This document shows, in pieces, positions 1 through 9,026 of a stretch of 64,000 nt of DNA. Origin of the DNA: Natrinema ejinorense (GTDB taxonomy: Archaea > Halobacteriota > Halobacteria > Halobacteriales > Natrialbaceae); assembly GCF_002494345.1 (NCBI RefSeq), contig NZ_NXNI01000001.1:3844001-3908000 (forward strand), read 5' to 3'. Within the stretch, counting starts at the first letter, position 1; each line of letters starts with the position of its first letter. The translations under genes and the position numbers were made by a program. The notes under the pieces are model-generated. The model did no database searches, was not told the origin of the DNA, and worked only from the letters and a program-made list of their open reading frames with translations.

Positions 1-109
1 GGAGGGCGTCGGCCCGGAAAAACGGATTCGATCCGTCCGCTCGGTCGACGTAGCGGTTCCACTCGTCGGCGTCGGTTTCGGGATCGAGGGTACGTATCTC
101 GACACTCAT
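1..109 (-). CDS. FemAB/GNAT-like acyltransferase, N-terminus only
   Basis: Only the first 36 codons are inside the window; the gene continues past the left edge. The start ATG overlaps the stop of the upstream phosphatase gene in an ATGA arrangement, so the two are almost certainly co-transcribed and translationally coupled. The visible N-terminus (MSVEIRTLDPE, then WNRYVDRA and NPFFRADAL) resembles haloarchaeal GNAT/FemAB-type transferases, which attach amino-acid or acyl groups to surface polymers or lipids. That family call rests on a short stretch and is tentative; the reading frame itself is solid. Confidence 0.55.
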   Translation of the reverse strand, partial: MSVEIRTLDPETDADEWNRYVDRADGSNPFFRADAL

Positions 110-1734
110 AGATAGCCCAGATCGGACAGCCGATCTTCGACGGTACCGTCGTCAGTTGCCGTGATCGGGGCCGGATCGTACGCCGGATACGATCGCTCTC
201 CGCTCCCCTCGACGGCCGGGAGCGGTGTCCCGTCCATCGCGGCGTCGACCGGCACGTCGAACAGCGAACAGATCGTCGGCGCGACGTCGAATATCGTCGC
301 TCCCTCGAGGTCGACCTCGTGGTCGAACGCGGTCCCGGCGGCGGCGACGACGCCGGTTCGCTTGTGATTCCACGACTCCATTGGCTCGCCGAACTGTGAG
401 TTCCCGAGGTCGGCCGCGATCGCGTTGTCGAATCCTCGCGGGACCGTCAGCACGTCCGGTGCCGCCTCGACGTGTGGCCCCTCGAAGTACGTCTCCCGTG
501 GCTCGACGGCCTCGAACATCGGCTCGCCGTCGGGCGTTCGAACGCTCGAGAGCGCCTCGATGAGGTCCTCGCGGACGCTCTCGTAGGCCCCGGCCGGGAC
601 CTGTCCGTCGGGTTCGCGACCCTCGAGATTGATGCGGACGCCGAGTTCGCTCTTCGAACGGACGTACGCTCGCGACTCGGGGAAGTCGACCTGTTCGCTC
701 GCCGCCCGGATCATCTCGTTGGGGACCCGTTTCCCGATCGGTTCCTTCAGTCCGACGCGGTCGAGCGCGCTCGCGACCCGTTGTGTCGTGAGTCCGACTT
801 TCGCGGCGACGTTCATCGCCCGCTCGATCGGCCCCGGCTCGTGATCGCTGGCCTCGGAACCCTCGAGGAGGTCGTTCTCCCAGGATGTCGACCAGTTGGG
901 CATCCCCTCGCCGCCGCTTTTCGCGCGGACGTCGCCCCGCTCCCGGAGGAACTCGTTGACGCGGAACTCGTCGCCGGTCACCTTCCCCATGCCGTGGTCG
1001 CTGACGACCAGGACGTTGTCGGGCTCGGTCCGCTCGAGGGTCGCCTCGAGCTGTCGATCGACCTCGCGGTAGACCGCTTCGATCGCCCGCTTGTCCCCCG
1101 GTCGTTCGTGGAACACCGAGTCGGTCTGCTGGAACTGGAGAAAGCCGAAGTCGGGATCGAACCGTCGGCTGAGATAACGAAACGCCCGGCCCCGGAGTTC
1201 GACCGTCCGTTCGTACCCCTCGATCGACCGGTCCGGTGTCGGAGCGCTCTGTGGATAGAGCCAGTAGTCGCCGCCGCAGGCGAGTTTCACGTCCTCGAGG
1301 ATCCCCGCCGGGTGACAGTCCGGCTCCTCGGGGGCGGTCAGTCCGGGAATCAACGCGCCGTCGAACGCCCGCGGGGGGTGGGTGACGGGGACGTTGACGA
1401 CGACGCTCGAGAAGCCGTGCTCGCTCAACAGCTCCCAGATCGGTCGTGCACGGACGTGCGTCGCGTTGACGACGTCCCAGTCGTAGCCGTCGAACGAGAG
1501 GAAATCGTAGACGCCGTGTTTGCCCGGATTCTTTCCGGTGTACAGCGACGGCCAGGCGCTGGCCGTCCACGGCGGGATTTGGGATTCGAGCCCCCCGGCA
1601 GTCCCGCGATCGAACAGCCCCTCGAGGGTCGGAACGTCGCCCGACTCGAACAACGGCTCGAGCACCGGCCGACAGCCAGCGTCCACCCCGATGACGAGCA
1701 GACGGAGGTCGTCTCCGTCGGTCGAACCTGCCAT
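106..1734 (-). CDS. Alkaline phosphatase superfamily protein (type I phosphodiesterase/nucleotide pyrophosphatase-like)
   Basis: A 542-residue metal-dependent hydrolase of the alkaline phosphatase fold. The first metal ligand lies in VIGVDAG (Asp18), the likely nucleophile is Thr57 in PPWTASAWPSL, followed by KHGVYDF, and a second metal site includes TDSVFH (about 205-209) and VVSDHGMG (245-248). No signal peptide or membrane segment is seen, so a cytoplasmic place is likely. The frame is open further upstream, but the extra N-terminal residues are low-complexity and basic; the ATG at 1734 gives the usual family start. It is coupled to the FemAB/GNAT-like gene and divergent from a DegT-type gene, a setting common in haloarchaeal surface-glycan loci. 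The substrate cannot be read from sequence; a phosphodiester- or sulfate-bearing glycan precursor is an inference. Confidence 0.85.
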   Translation of the reverse strand: MAGSTDGDDLRLLVIGVDAGCRPVLEPLFESGDVPTLEGLFDRGTAGGLESQIPPWTASAWPSLYTGKNPGKHGVYDFLSFDGYDWDVVNATHVRARPIWELLSEHGFSSVVVNVPVTHPPRAFDGALIPGLTAPEEPDCHPAGILEDVKLACGGDYWLYPQSAPTPDRSIEGYERTVELRGRAFRYLSRRFDPDFGFLQFQQTDSVFHERPGDKRAIEAVYREVDRQLEATLERTEPDNVLVVSDHGMGKVTGDEFRVNEFLRERGDVRAKSGGEGMPNWSTSWENDLLEGSEASDHEPGPIERAMNVAAKVGLTTQRVASALDRVGLKEPIGKRVPNEMIRAASEQVDFPESRAYVRSKSELGVRINLEGREPDGQVPAGAYESVREDLIEALSSVRTPDGEPMFEAVEPRETYFEGPHVEAAPDVLTVPRGFDNAIAADLGNSQFGEPMESWNHKRTGVVAAAGTAFDHEVDLEGATIFDVAPTICSLFDVPVDAAMDGTPLPAVEGSGERSYPAYDPAPITATDDGTVEDRLSDLGYL

Positions 1735-2063
1735 AGCCGCGTTGTTCGTCCGTTCGTGCTTTGTTATGCGACCGCTGGCGGAGTGTATGCTCGTACTGGC
1801 GGCTGTACGCTCGGAATAGCGGCTCGGATATCGTGACTGTCTGTCCCCGTCGACGGGTGTATGCCTCGATTGTTCGACGGCTCCGGTCTGTACTCTCCCT
1901 ATCACTAAATCCCCGCCCGTGGCCGTCGTACGTCCATGATCGGTTCTACTGCGACCGACTCGTTTGGTTCCACGCGCCGGCTCCAGGGCCGCCCCGGTCG
2001 GTGCTCCCGACCTCGAGCCCACAGTCCAGTCGTGGACTGGGACCGACCGTTCCGTGCCTCGAT
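1735..2063. other. Divergent intergenic region
   Basis: A 329-bp gap between two divergent genes. It presumably holds both promoters, but I see no clear operator, RNA gene or convincing small gene. Open frames here lack family resemblance and read as low-complexity basic peptides. Confidence 0.5.
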
Positions 2064-3182
2064 ATGATCAGTACAGTCCCCTCCCTGTTCGATCGGTCGC
2101 TCTCGCGTTCAGGGACGGGAATCGACGCGTTCGTCGACCGACACGCCGACGAGGCCGTGGCGATCGAGTACGGATCTGGAAAGGTCGCGCTCCGGGACGG
2201 CCTCGCCGGAGTGGTCGAACCCGGCGAGAACGTCCTCGTCCCGGCCTATCTCTCGCCCGCCGTCGTCGAGCCGTTCCACGAACTCGGGCTCGAATCTCGG
2301 TTCTACGCCATGCAGGACACGCTCGCACCGGATGGTGCGGATCTCGAGGCCCGGATCGACGACGACACCGTCGCCGTCATGTCGGTCAACTACTTCGGGT
2401 TTCCACAGCCCGACCTCGAGCTGATCGCGTCGCTGGCCGACACCTACGACCTGTACCACATCGACGACAACGCACATTCACCGCTCAGCGTCCACGAGGG
2501 TCGGCTCCTCGGGACCAGCGGCGATCTCGGCATTACGTCGTTGCGGAAACTGCTCCCGGTTCCTGACGGTGCGTTGCTCTACTGCACCGACGGGACGGTC
2601 ACGGCCGAGTGTTCCCCGTCGTCGCTGGCCGGCCGGTCGGACCGGTTCACCGCCAGAGACTGGCGATTCGTCGCTACGTCGGCCGCCGGAGCCGTCCTCG
2701 AGCGGAGCCCGGCGCTCTACCGATCCGTCGAACGGGCCGTCTCCGACGGCGACGGCTCGTCGGCCGCCGAGCCCGGCGACCGATACGAGGCCGCAAAAGT
2801 TCCGATGTCGAAGCTGTCGACGCTCGTCATCGATACTGCCGATCCGGCGGCGATCCGGACCGCTCGCCGGGAGAACTACCTCGCGTGGAAACGAGTACTG
2901 AGCGCCCGTGACGACGTGACGATGTACTACGAACGGCTGCCAGCGGGGATCAGTCCGTACGGGGTCCCAATCCGGGCGAGCGAGCCGGCGTCGTTCCTCG
3001 CGGAACTCGAGGACTGTGGCGTCGTGGGGGCCCACACTTGGCCGACGCTCCGCCGGCGCGTGCGCGAGGACGAGACCTACGAGATCGCGAGGACGCTCGC
3101 GGCGGAACTCGTCGTGCTCCCCGTCCACCAGGGCATCGAACCGTCGGCGATCGAGCGGGTCGGGACTCGACTTCGGCGGTAG
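2064..3182 (+). CDS. DegT/DnrJ/EryC1/StrS-type aminotransferase family protein
   Basis: A 372-residue PLP-fold protein. The cofactor-contacting acidic stretch is YHIDDNAHS (residues 131-139), and the Schiff-base lysine is Lys162 in GITSLRKLL, so the catalytic lysine is present. Members of this family transfer amino groups to keto-sugars during surface-polysaccharide or glycoprotein sugar synthesis; some act as dehydratases. The ATG at 2064 is chosen because the 101 upstream codons of the open frame look non-coding. It is convergent with the HerA-like gene (8 bp between stops) and divergent from the phosphatase gene. It is shorter and more divergent than textbook sugar aminotransferases, so an altered substrate, or a non-sugar one, is possible. 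Confidence 0.75.
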   Translation: MISTVPSLFDRSLSRSGTGIDAFVDRHADEAVAIEYGSGKVALRDGLAGVVEPGENVLVPAYLSPAVVEPFHELGLESRFYAMQDTLAPDGADLEARIDDDTVAVMSVNYFGFPQPDLELIASLADTYDLYHIDDNAHSPLSVHEGRLLGTSGDLGITSLRKLLPVPDGALLYCTDGTVTAECSPSSLAGRSDRFTARDWRFVATSAAGAVLERSPALYRSVERAVSDGDGSSAAEPGDRYEAAKVPMSKLSTLVIDTADPAAIRTARRENYLAWKRVLSARDDVTMYYERLPAGISPYGVPIRASEPASFLAELEDCGVVGAHTWPTLRRRVREDETYEIARTLAAELVVLPVHQGIEPSAIERVGTRLRR

Positions 3183-3190
3183 GAGCGGCC

Positions 3191-4909
3191 TCACTCGGTC
3201 GGCGTCGTGGCCGCCAGTTCCTCGCGAAGGGCCTCGCTCAGCGCGTACGTCCGTTCGCCCGACCGCTCGAGTAGCCCCGCCGTTCGGAGTTCCGAAAGCA
3301 GACTCTGGACCGCGACTCGCGATCGATCCACCTGACCGGCGATGGGTGCCGTCTCGAGGGGGCCGTCCCGGACGAAGACGGCCAGGATTTCCTCGGCCGT
3401 TTCGGCCGAACACTGCGATCCCTCGCACGCGCGGGTGATCCGCTCGTCGATCCACGAGTGCTCGAGTAACTCCGAGAGATCACGCTCTTCGTCCGCGACG
3501 ACGAATCCCGACTCCTCGGTTGTCTCCGTCTCCGAACCCTGTTCCTCGTCGACGGACGTGTAGCCGAACTCGACGGCGTCACCGCCGGCCTGGACGATCG
3601 ACGTCTCACCGTCGCCGCCGTCGCCCCGCCCCGTCGCGCCATCGTCCTCCTCGTCGCTCTCGCGGTCGCGGACGATCTCTCGCAACTGCGTGGCTTCGGT
3701 TCGGAGCCGATCGACTTCCGCCTCTCGGCCCGCGAGCTGGTCCTCGAGGCGCTCGATGCGGTCGTCGCGAGCCGCGAGCTCCGCCTCGAGTTCGTCTCGC
3801 TCGGCCTCGAGATCGGCGATCTCCTCGTGGAGCCGGCGCAGGTCCTCGTCGGACCCAGGGAGCTGTGACTGGATCGTGTCGGTGTTCTGCAAGGCGTCGG
3901 CCATCTGTCTGGCCGCACTCGAGACGTCCCGCGCGGAGGAGAGTTCGTCCTCCAAGGTCTCGATCCGGGTCTCCTTTTTCTCGAGTTCGGCCTCGAGTTC
4001 GTTGATCCGGTCCTGTTCGCGCTCCTTGCGCTCGGAGATGTCCTGCAGGTCGCCGACCAGCGCGTCCGAGACGGACTTGAGTTCGGGGCGCTCGAAGTCG
4101 TCGAGGCCGGGCGTCGCGCCGGCATCGAAGGTCCGTTTCCGGCGGAACTGGACCTTCCGGACGTCGACCTCGGTCCAGTCGGTCTGGACGAACGCCTGGC
4201 CGTCGTCGAGGTCGGAGACGAGTTCCTTGTACTCGGTGTCGATGATCCGCCCGACGACCTTCGTATCGTTGTCCCAGGTCAGTCGATGCCAGACGAGCCA
4301 GTTCGCTTGCGTGATGAAGTCCTTCTTGACGTCGGCCGGCCGCTGGCTGATTCCCAAGATCCCAAGCCCGTGTTTGCGACCGCGCTTGCTGATCTTGATC
4401 AGCAGCTTGCCGGTCTCGCCGACACCGCCACCTTCCGGAATGTACTCGTGGACCTCCTCGACGACCAGCAGGAACGGCTTCTTGAGCTTCTTCTCCTTGA
4501 CGAACAGCTGGCGGGCGATCTTCCGGAGGAGTTCGTCGGCCACCTCCTCGTCGAGATAGCCCGAGACGTCGAGGATGACGGGGACGTTCTCCTCGAGTGC
4601 GAGCGTGGCCATCTGTTCGGCGTGTTCGGGCCCGATCTGGATGTCACACTCCTCGTCGGCCCCCGCGTGCAGCATCTCGTACTCCTCTTTGAGCCCGTAG
4701 TACTCGCCGTCCGTATCGACGATGAGGAGTGGATAGCCGGCCTCGAGCAGCTCCTCGGCGACGACCGACGCGGTGTTTGACTTCCCCGAGCCGGACTTGC
4801 CGGTCGCGAACCCCCGACCGGTCAGGATCTCGATGACGGGGAGCTTGAGATCGGCACCGTCGGCCGTCCGCCCGACGCGGATCTGTCGCTGCCTCGAGTC
4901 GTCGCTCAC
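3191..4909 (-). CDS. HerA-like ATPase (DUF87) with coiled coil and C-terminal winged helix
   Basis: A 572-residue HerA/FtsK-superfamily P-loop ATPase. Walker A is GKSGSGKS at 37-44, Walker B is FLLVVEEVHEY around 146-156, and RGRKHGLG near 177 supplies the conserved arginine region. Residues about 290-430 form a long charged coiled coil, followed by an acidic linker and a C-terminal domain (about 480-572) that looks like a winged helix. HerA pumps form hexamers that move along DNA, normally with the nuclease NurA in end resection; no nurA lies nearby. The start is GTG at 4909. It follows an XPB-like helicase on the same strand by 85 bp, which supports a DNA-repair role. The wHTH and coiled coil are not part of classical HerA. 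Confidence 0.85.
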   Translation of the reverse strand: MSDDSRQRQIRVGRTADGADLKLPVIEILTGRGFATGKSGSGKSNTASVVAEELLEAGYPLLIVDTDGEYYGLKEEYEMLHAGADEECDIQIGPEHAEQMATLALEENVPVILDVSGYLDEEVADELLRKIARQLFVKEKKLKKPFLLVVEEVHEYIPEGGGVGETGKLLIKISKRGRKHGLGILGISQRPADVKKDFITQANWLVWHRLTWDNDTKVVGRIIDTEYKELVSDLDDGQAFVQTDWTEVDVRKVQFRRKRTFDAGATPGLDDFERPELKSVSDALVGDLQDISERKEREQDRINELEAELEKKETRIETLEDELSSARDVSSAARQMADALQNTDTIQSQLPGSDEDLRRLHEEIADLEAERDELEAELAARDDRIERLEDQLAGREAEVDRLRTEATQLREIVRDRESDEEDDGATGRGDGGDGETSIVQAGGDAVEFGYTSVDEEQGSETETTEESGFVVADEERDLSELLEHSWIDERITRACEGSQCSAETAEEILAVFVRDGPLETAPIAGQVDRSRVAVQSLLSELRTAGLLERSGERTYALSEALREELAATTPTE

Positions 4910-4994
4910 CGACCGATCACCCTGCTCGCGCGCGAGTCGTTCATGCTATCTGTACAGTCCGAACACGCGACCTTGAATATTGGCCCCGCGTTCG

Positions 4995-6872
4995 TCACTC
5001 GCCCTCGCGCTCGACCGTCTGCTCGCGGATCGTCATCCCCTTGCGGCCCAGATGTTGGAGCTGTTTCCGGGCGAAGTCCTCCTCGCGCGTGCCCCGCGTC
5101 GCGAGGACGTAGACGAGCGCGCCGCCCGCGGGCCGCATCGTTCGACCGGCTCGCTGGGTTCCCTGCCGTCGGGAGCCACCCAGTCCCGAGGCGACGATCG
5201 CCAGATCGGCCGTCGGCAGGTCGATCCCCTCGTCGCCGACCCGCGAGACGAGCAACAGCGCCCGCTCGTCGCGGCGGAACTCCTCGAGCAGCCGCCGGCG
5301 CTCGTGGTGGGGCGTCTCGCCGCTGAGGAAGGGAACCTCGAGGGCCTCGGAGAGCTCGCGGCCCTGCTCTAAGTAGTCGACGAAGACGATCGCCTTCGAG
5401 TCGGGGTGGGCCGACAGCAGATATCGAACCTCATCGATCTTCCCCCGGTTTCGTGCGGCGATCCGGTACTTCTCTCGGCCGTCGGCCGAGCCGTAGGCGT
5501 TGGCCTGTTCGTCGTCACCCCACGGCACGTAGCGGATCTCGAGTTCGGGCTCGGCGACGAAGCCGGCCTCGAACAGGGCGTCCCAGTCGGTCCCGATCGG
5601 CGGGCCGACCAGGGTGAAGATCTCGGTCTGGCGGTCGTCCTCCCGGATCGGACTCGCGGAAAGGCCGAGGCGGTGTTTCGACTGGAGATGCGTACTCCGT
5701 CGGTAGACGTCCGAGGGGACGTGTTGGCACTCGTCGAAGATCACGAGCCCCCACTCGCGGTCGTCGAACAGCGATCGGTGGCGGTCCATCCCCGCGATCT
5801 GGTAGGTGGCGATCGTCACGGGCCGGACCTCCTTCCGGCCACCGTGGTACTGGCCGATCTGGCTCGCCTCGAGCGAGGTGTACTCCACGATGGCGTCGGC
5901 CCACTGCTGTGCGAGGTCGCGACTCGGGACCAACACGAGGGTCTCGCCGTCGACGTGGGCCATCGCACCCATCGCAGCGACGGTCTTGCCGCTGCCCGGC
6001 GGGCCGACGAAGACCCCTTCCCCGGCGTCGGCGAAGCGATCGACCCAGGTCCGTTGGTAGTCCCGGAGGCGTCCCTCGAGATCGATCGGCAACTCCTCGC
6101 CGGACTCGAGTTCGCGGTGGTCCTGGACGGGATAGCCGGCCTCGTAGAGGATGCGCTTGATCGCGGCCTCCGACCCCTCCCGGACCCAGTCTTCGGTCTC
6201 CGAGATCGGCGCGTGGACGTGTTCCTCGTCGAGTTTCTGCCGGGCGACGTTGCCCATGATCTCCGGACTCTGGGCCTCGAGGACGGTGTATCCCTCCTCG
6301 TGAGTCACGAGCCGGAACTGGTGGGATCGCTCCCACTGGCTGTGGACCCACTCCTCGAGCGCGTCGGAGCGTTGCCCCAGCGCCTGTCGCATCGTTCGCG
6401 CGAGGTCCTCGAAGGAATCGTGGGGCGTCCCCCAGACGTCGGCCGGTCGAACGACGTAGCGATACCCCTGTTCGCCGTTCGCGTCGGCGAGATGGGCGAA
6501 CTGGGAGAGCTGTGCGCGGGTAAACTGGTCGGGCCGATCCACGACGATTTCTCGGCGCTTCGGGAAGACGACCACCCGTTCGCGATCGGTCAGATCCTCG
6601 AGTTCGCTCGGGTACCAGACGACCGGATCGGTCGAGACCGAGAGCCGCTCGAGGTCGCCCCGGTCGGCGAGGTCCTCGAGGCGTTCGCTGGCGGCCTCGT
6701 GGGGGACCTCAAGCGCGCGGGAGACGGCTGCGGCGGTCAGTACGGGCCGTCCCGCCTGCTGGCTGGCGTCGTGAAAGTCGGCGATGGTAAACTCGTCGGT
6801 CGGAGACTCGGGGTCGTCATCCCGCGACTCGATATCGTCATCGCGGTCACTCGAGGACAGTTCGTCGGTCAC
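4995..6872 (-). CDS. XPB/Rad25-like DEAD/DEAH-box superfamily 2 helicase
   Basis: A 625-residue helicase. The first about 270 residues form a family-specific DNA-binding or damage-recognition region with a winged-helix-like segment. They are followed by motif I GPPGSGKT (about 290), motif II DECQ (about 380), motif III SASPIR, and motif VI QRAGRTMRP near the C-terminus. Archaeal XPB proteins work with the nuclease Bax1 in repair; none is visible here. I chose the GTG at 6872 over the TTG at 6896 because a GAGGGGG ribosome-binding stretch sits just before it and the remaining sequence begins as a typical acidic haloarchaeal N-terminus. It lies directly upstream of the HerA-like ATPase gene. 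Confidence 0.85.
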   Translation of the reverse strand: MTDELSSSDRDDDIESRDDDPESPTDEFTIADFHDASQQAGRPVLTAAAVSRALEVPHEAASERLEDLADRGDLERLSVSTDPVVWYPSELEDLTDRERVVVFPKRREIVVDRPDQFTRAQLSQFAHLADANGEQGYRYVVRPADVWGTPHDSFEDLARTMRQALGQRSDALEEWVHSQWERSHQFRLVTHEEGYTVLEAQSPEIMGNVARQKLDEEHVHAPISETEDWVREGSEAAIKRILYEAGYPVQDHRELESGEELPIDLEGRLRDYQRTWVDRFADAGEGVFVGPPGSGKTVAAMGAMAHVDGETLVLVPSRDLAQQWADAIVEYTSLEASQIGQYHGGRKEVRPVTIATYQIAGMDRHRSLFDDREWGLVIFDECQHVPSDVYRRSTHLQSKHRLGLSASPIREDDRQTEIFTLVGPPIGTDWDALFEAGFVAEPELEIRYVPWGDDEQANAYGSADGREKYRIAARNRGKIDEVRYLLSAHPDSKAIVFVDYLEQGRELSEALEVPFLSGETPHHERRRLLEEFRRDERALLLVSRVGDEGIDLPTADLAIVASGLGGSRRQGTQRAGRTMRPAGGALVYVLATRGTREEDFARKQLQHLGRKGMTIREQTVEREGE

Positions 6873-6962
6873 TGCCCCCTCGTAGCGGCGGGGCAAGTAA
6901 ACCGATTACGCTCGCCTCCCGAAGGGAGCGTGCTGAGCCGGGGAACGAAGCGAAACGGGCCG

Positions 6963-7346
6963 TCAGAAGTCGTGGTCGGGGTCGTCTTCGACCTTCCGTT
7001 TCATCGATTCGCGGCGGGACTTGGCGTCCCGGCCGGTCGCCTCGAGCAGGAAGTCGTTTTTCGCGTCGACGGCGTCGCCCGCGTCCTCGAGTTCGTCGGG
7101 CCCGAGTTCGGTGGGGTCGCGTTCGTGGAACTCGACCGCGAGTTTGTCCTTCTTCCCGGAGTACTCGACGGCTCCGACGATGATCTTCTCGAAGACGGCG
7201 TTGTCGGGCTCGGCGACGACGAAGAGGTCACTGCCCTTGAACTCCTGGGTGCCGGTGATGGGGCCGAAGTAGTCCTCGACGGTCGCCTCCATATCGGGGA
7301 TTCGTTCCTCGAGATATTCACCGCGACGCATCTTGTACTCCTTCAT
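6963..7346 (-). CDS. DUF5611 family protein
   Basis: A 127-residue haloarchaeal protein beginning MKEYKMRRGEYLEERIP, a start I associate with DUF5611. The body alternates short beta-like segments (DLFVVAEPDN, IIVGAVEYSG) with an acidic, charged C-terminus (ending in EDDPDHDF); there is no signal peptide or membrane segment. No function is established for the family as far as I know. The frame stays open upstream of 7346, including another ATG 13 codons earlier, but the shorter start matches the family. It precedes the helicase/HerA genes on the same strand by about 90 bp, which may mean co-transcription. Confidence 0.75.
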   Translation of the reverse strand: MKEYKMRRGEYLEERIPDMEATVEDYFGPITGTQEFKGSDLFVVAEPDNAVFEKIIVGAVEYSGKKDKLAVEFHERDPTELGPDELEDAGDAVDAKNDFLLEATGRDAKSRRESMKRKVEDDPDHDF

Positions 7347-7550
7347 GGATTGGAGAAACACGGCGGAGTGTTTACCTCTTTTCATAGCCGACGTTTCGGG
7401 CGCCTGATGGGTACTCGAGCGCGGAGACAGTCGATCCGCTATCCGTGGCGGGAGTGGATCGGACCGAACGGTGTCCATCGGATCGTCCGTTCGGATCGAC
7501 GCCTCGGGAAAAGAACCCGTGTGAGCGGGGATCGTCGTCGGCCGCCCGTC

Positions 7551-8516
7551 CTACCGTCGCTCGCGCTCGCTGAGATAGCCTTTCCGACAGTCGGGACAGA
7601 TGTCGCCGGTACGCAGGGACCCCCGATCGCCAGCGGCGACGAACTCACACCGCGGACAGTAGAACTCCGTCGGGACGTCCTCGTCGGGCGTCGCGTCGCT
7701 CTCGGCCGGTGCCGGCACGGAGTCGGCGCGTTCGATGCCGGTGCCGTGATCGGCCGCGGGGTCGGCATCGGCGTCGGCAGCGGCGCGATCGTCGGTCGGG
7801 GGGTCGGCCGTCACCGATCGGGCGTCGGCTTCCCCCGCGGCCGCTCCGTCGCCGTCTGCGCCGTCGGCTCCGATACGTGCTGCGTCGTCGCTTTCGAGGA
7901 CGACGGCATCGTCGTCGATCGCAGCCGGATCGGGATCGTCGTCGGGAACCGTCTCATCGTCGGCCGGGTCGTCCGGCCAGGTGGCTGGCTCGGAATCCGC
8001 GTCGACCGGTGGGCCGACGTCGTCCGAATCGGGCCACTCGCCGTGGTCGCGGTCCCGAGCGACCGACGGCTCGTCGTCCTCGAGGATCTCACCGTCGTCG
8101 GTGACCGGATCGCCGTTCTCGTCGGTCGGAAGCTCGAACTCGTCGTCGTCGGTCGATGTCGCGGTAGTCGCCGCGTCCGCCGCCGTGTCTTGTGGCTCGG
8201 GCTCGGGAGCGGTCCGCTCGGCGGCACCGGCGTCGACGAACTCGGTATCGACGACCTCGGCGTCCGTCGTCTCCGCGTCGGACTCGAGTGGTGGTTCGGG
8301 CGGTTCGGCATCGGGTTCGTCGGGGAGCGAGTCGTCCGTCCCTATGGTGAGGCTGGTCACTTCGGTGTTCTCGCTGATGACGTTTCGCTCGCCACACCGG
8401 GTACACTCCTCGTACTCCTGGACGGTAACGACGACCTCGCTGCCCCGTTCTTCGCGCTCGCGTTCGACGTCTGGATCGCCGAAGTCGTGTCCGAGCAGCG
8501 AACATCGAAGGGCCAT
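7551..8516 (-). CDS. Two-zinc-ribbon protein with long acidic linker (DUF7093-like)
   Basis: A 321-residue protein. The N-terminus (MALRCSLLGHDFGDP) carries a zinc ribbon with ECTRCGERN, and the last about 35 residues hold a second ribbon, FYCPRCEFV followed by CPDCRKGYL. About 200 residues between them are almost entirely Asp, Glu, Ala, Pro and Thr, a disordered acidic linker. I recognise the N-terminus as a haloarchaeal conserved family, probably DUF7093. The two metal-binding ends suggest protein-protein or nucleic-acid contacts, but no function is known to me. The frame is open far upstream; the ATG at 8516 is the first residue of the recognisable domain. Confidence 0.75.
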   Translation of the reverse strand: MALRCSLLGHDFGDPDVEREREERGSEVVVTVQEYEECTRCGERNVISENTEVTSLTIGTDDSLPDEPDAEPPEPPLESDAETTDAEVVDTEFVDAGAAERTAPEPEPQDTAADAATTATSTDDDEFELPTDENGDPVTDDGEILEDDEPSVARDRDHGEWPDSDDVGPPVDADSEPATWPDDPADDETVPDDDPDPAAIDDDAVVLESDDAARIGADGADGDGAAAGEADARSVTADPPTDDRAAADADADPAADHGTGIERADSVPAPAESDATPDEDVPTEFYCPRCEFVAAGDRGSLRTGDICPDCRKGYLSERERR

Positions 8517-8690
8517 TGTCCCACCGTACCGACCCAGCCCATAAAAAACGTACTGCCTGGTACCCGGGGTTTCGTGACAGCCACTCGAGCCGAACGGGGC
8601 CGCTCGTTCCCTGCGACGCGTTCGTTCTCGTCTCGAGCCCGTGGACGGAACGACAAACGTCAAATCCCAGGTGGTCGAATAGGAACGTAG

Positions 8691-8987
8691 ATGAGAGCAA
8701 AGCGGGAGTACCGGAACCGGGAGGGGACGGAGGTGGCGGTACTCGACGCGCTGGTCGACCGCGTCGACGACGGGATGACCGTCTTCGAACTCCGCGCGGC
8801 CGTCGAGGTGGACATCGACGAACTCGAGGAGGCCCTGTCGACGCTCAAAGACGACGACCTGATCGTCGTCGAATCGGGATCGGAGACGGTGATCAAGCCC
8901 GCCGATCGCGTGGTTCCCGACGCGCCGACCGACGAGGACGAGGAGCAGTCGATCGGGGACTGGCTCCGCGAGCGGATTCCTTTCTGA
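8691..8987 (+). CDS. Small winged-helix-like haloarchaeal protein (DUF6432-like)
   Basis: A 98-residue protein starting MRAKREYRNREGTEVAVLDAL. Residues about 15-65 have the helix-turn-helix-wing pattern of a small DNA-binding domain (VFELRAAVEVDIDELEEAL, then a beta hairpin DLIVVESGSETVIKP). The acidic tail ends in WLRERIPF. I associate it with DUF6432, a haloarchaea-specific family. It is immediately upstream of, and co-directional with, the YgfZ/GcvT-like gene (39 bp gap). A regulatory role is inferred from fold pattern only. Confidence 0.7.
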   Translation: MRAKREYRNREGTEVAVLDALVDRVDDGMTVFELRAAVEVDIDELEEALSTLKDDDLIVVESGSETVIKPADRVVPDAPTDEDEEQSIGDWLRERIPF

Positions 8988-9026
8988 ATCGAAACGCCTG
9001 ATACGCTCAGGCCCCAGGGAGTATGC

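Noticed and set aside
152-1570. Long arginine-rich open frame on the minus strand overlapping the phosphatase gene
   Set aside because: It is a frame-shifted shadow of a high-GC gene, with arginine/proline-rich composition and no domain resemblance.
5406-8690. 1094-residue plus-strand open frame
   Set aside because: It crosses three well-supported minus-strand genes (XPB-like helicase, DUF5611, two-ribbon protein) and has low-complexity Val/Gly/Arg composition; stop codons are simply rare in this GC-rich antisense.
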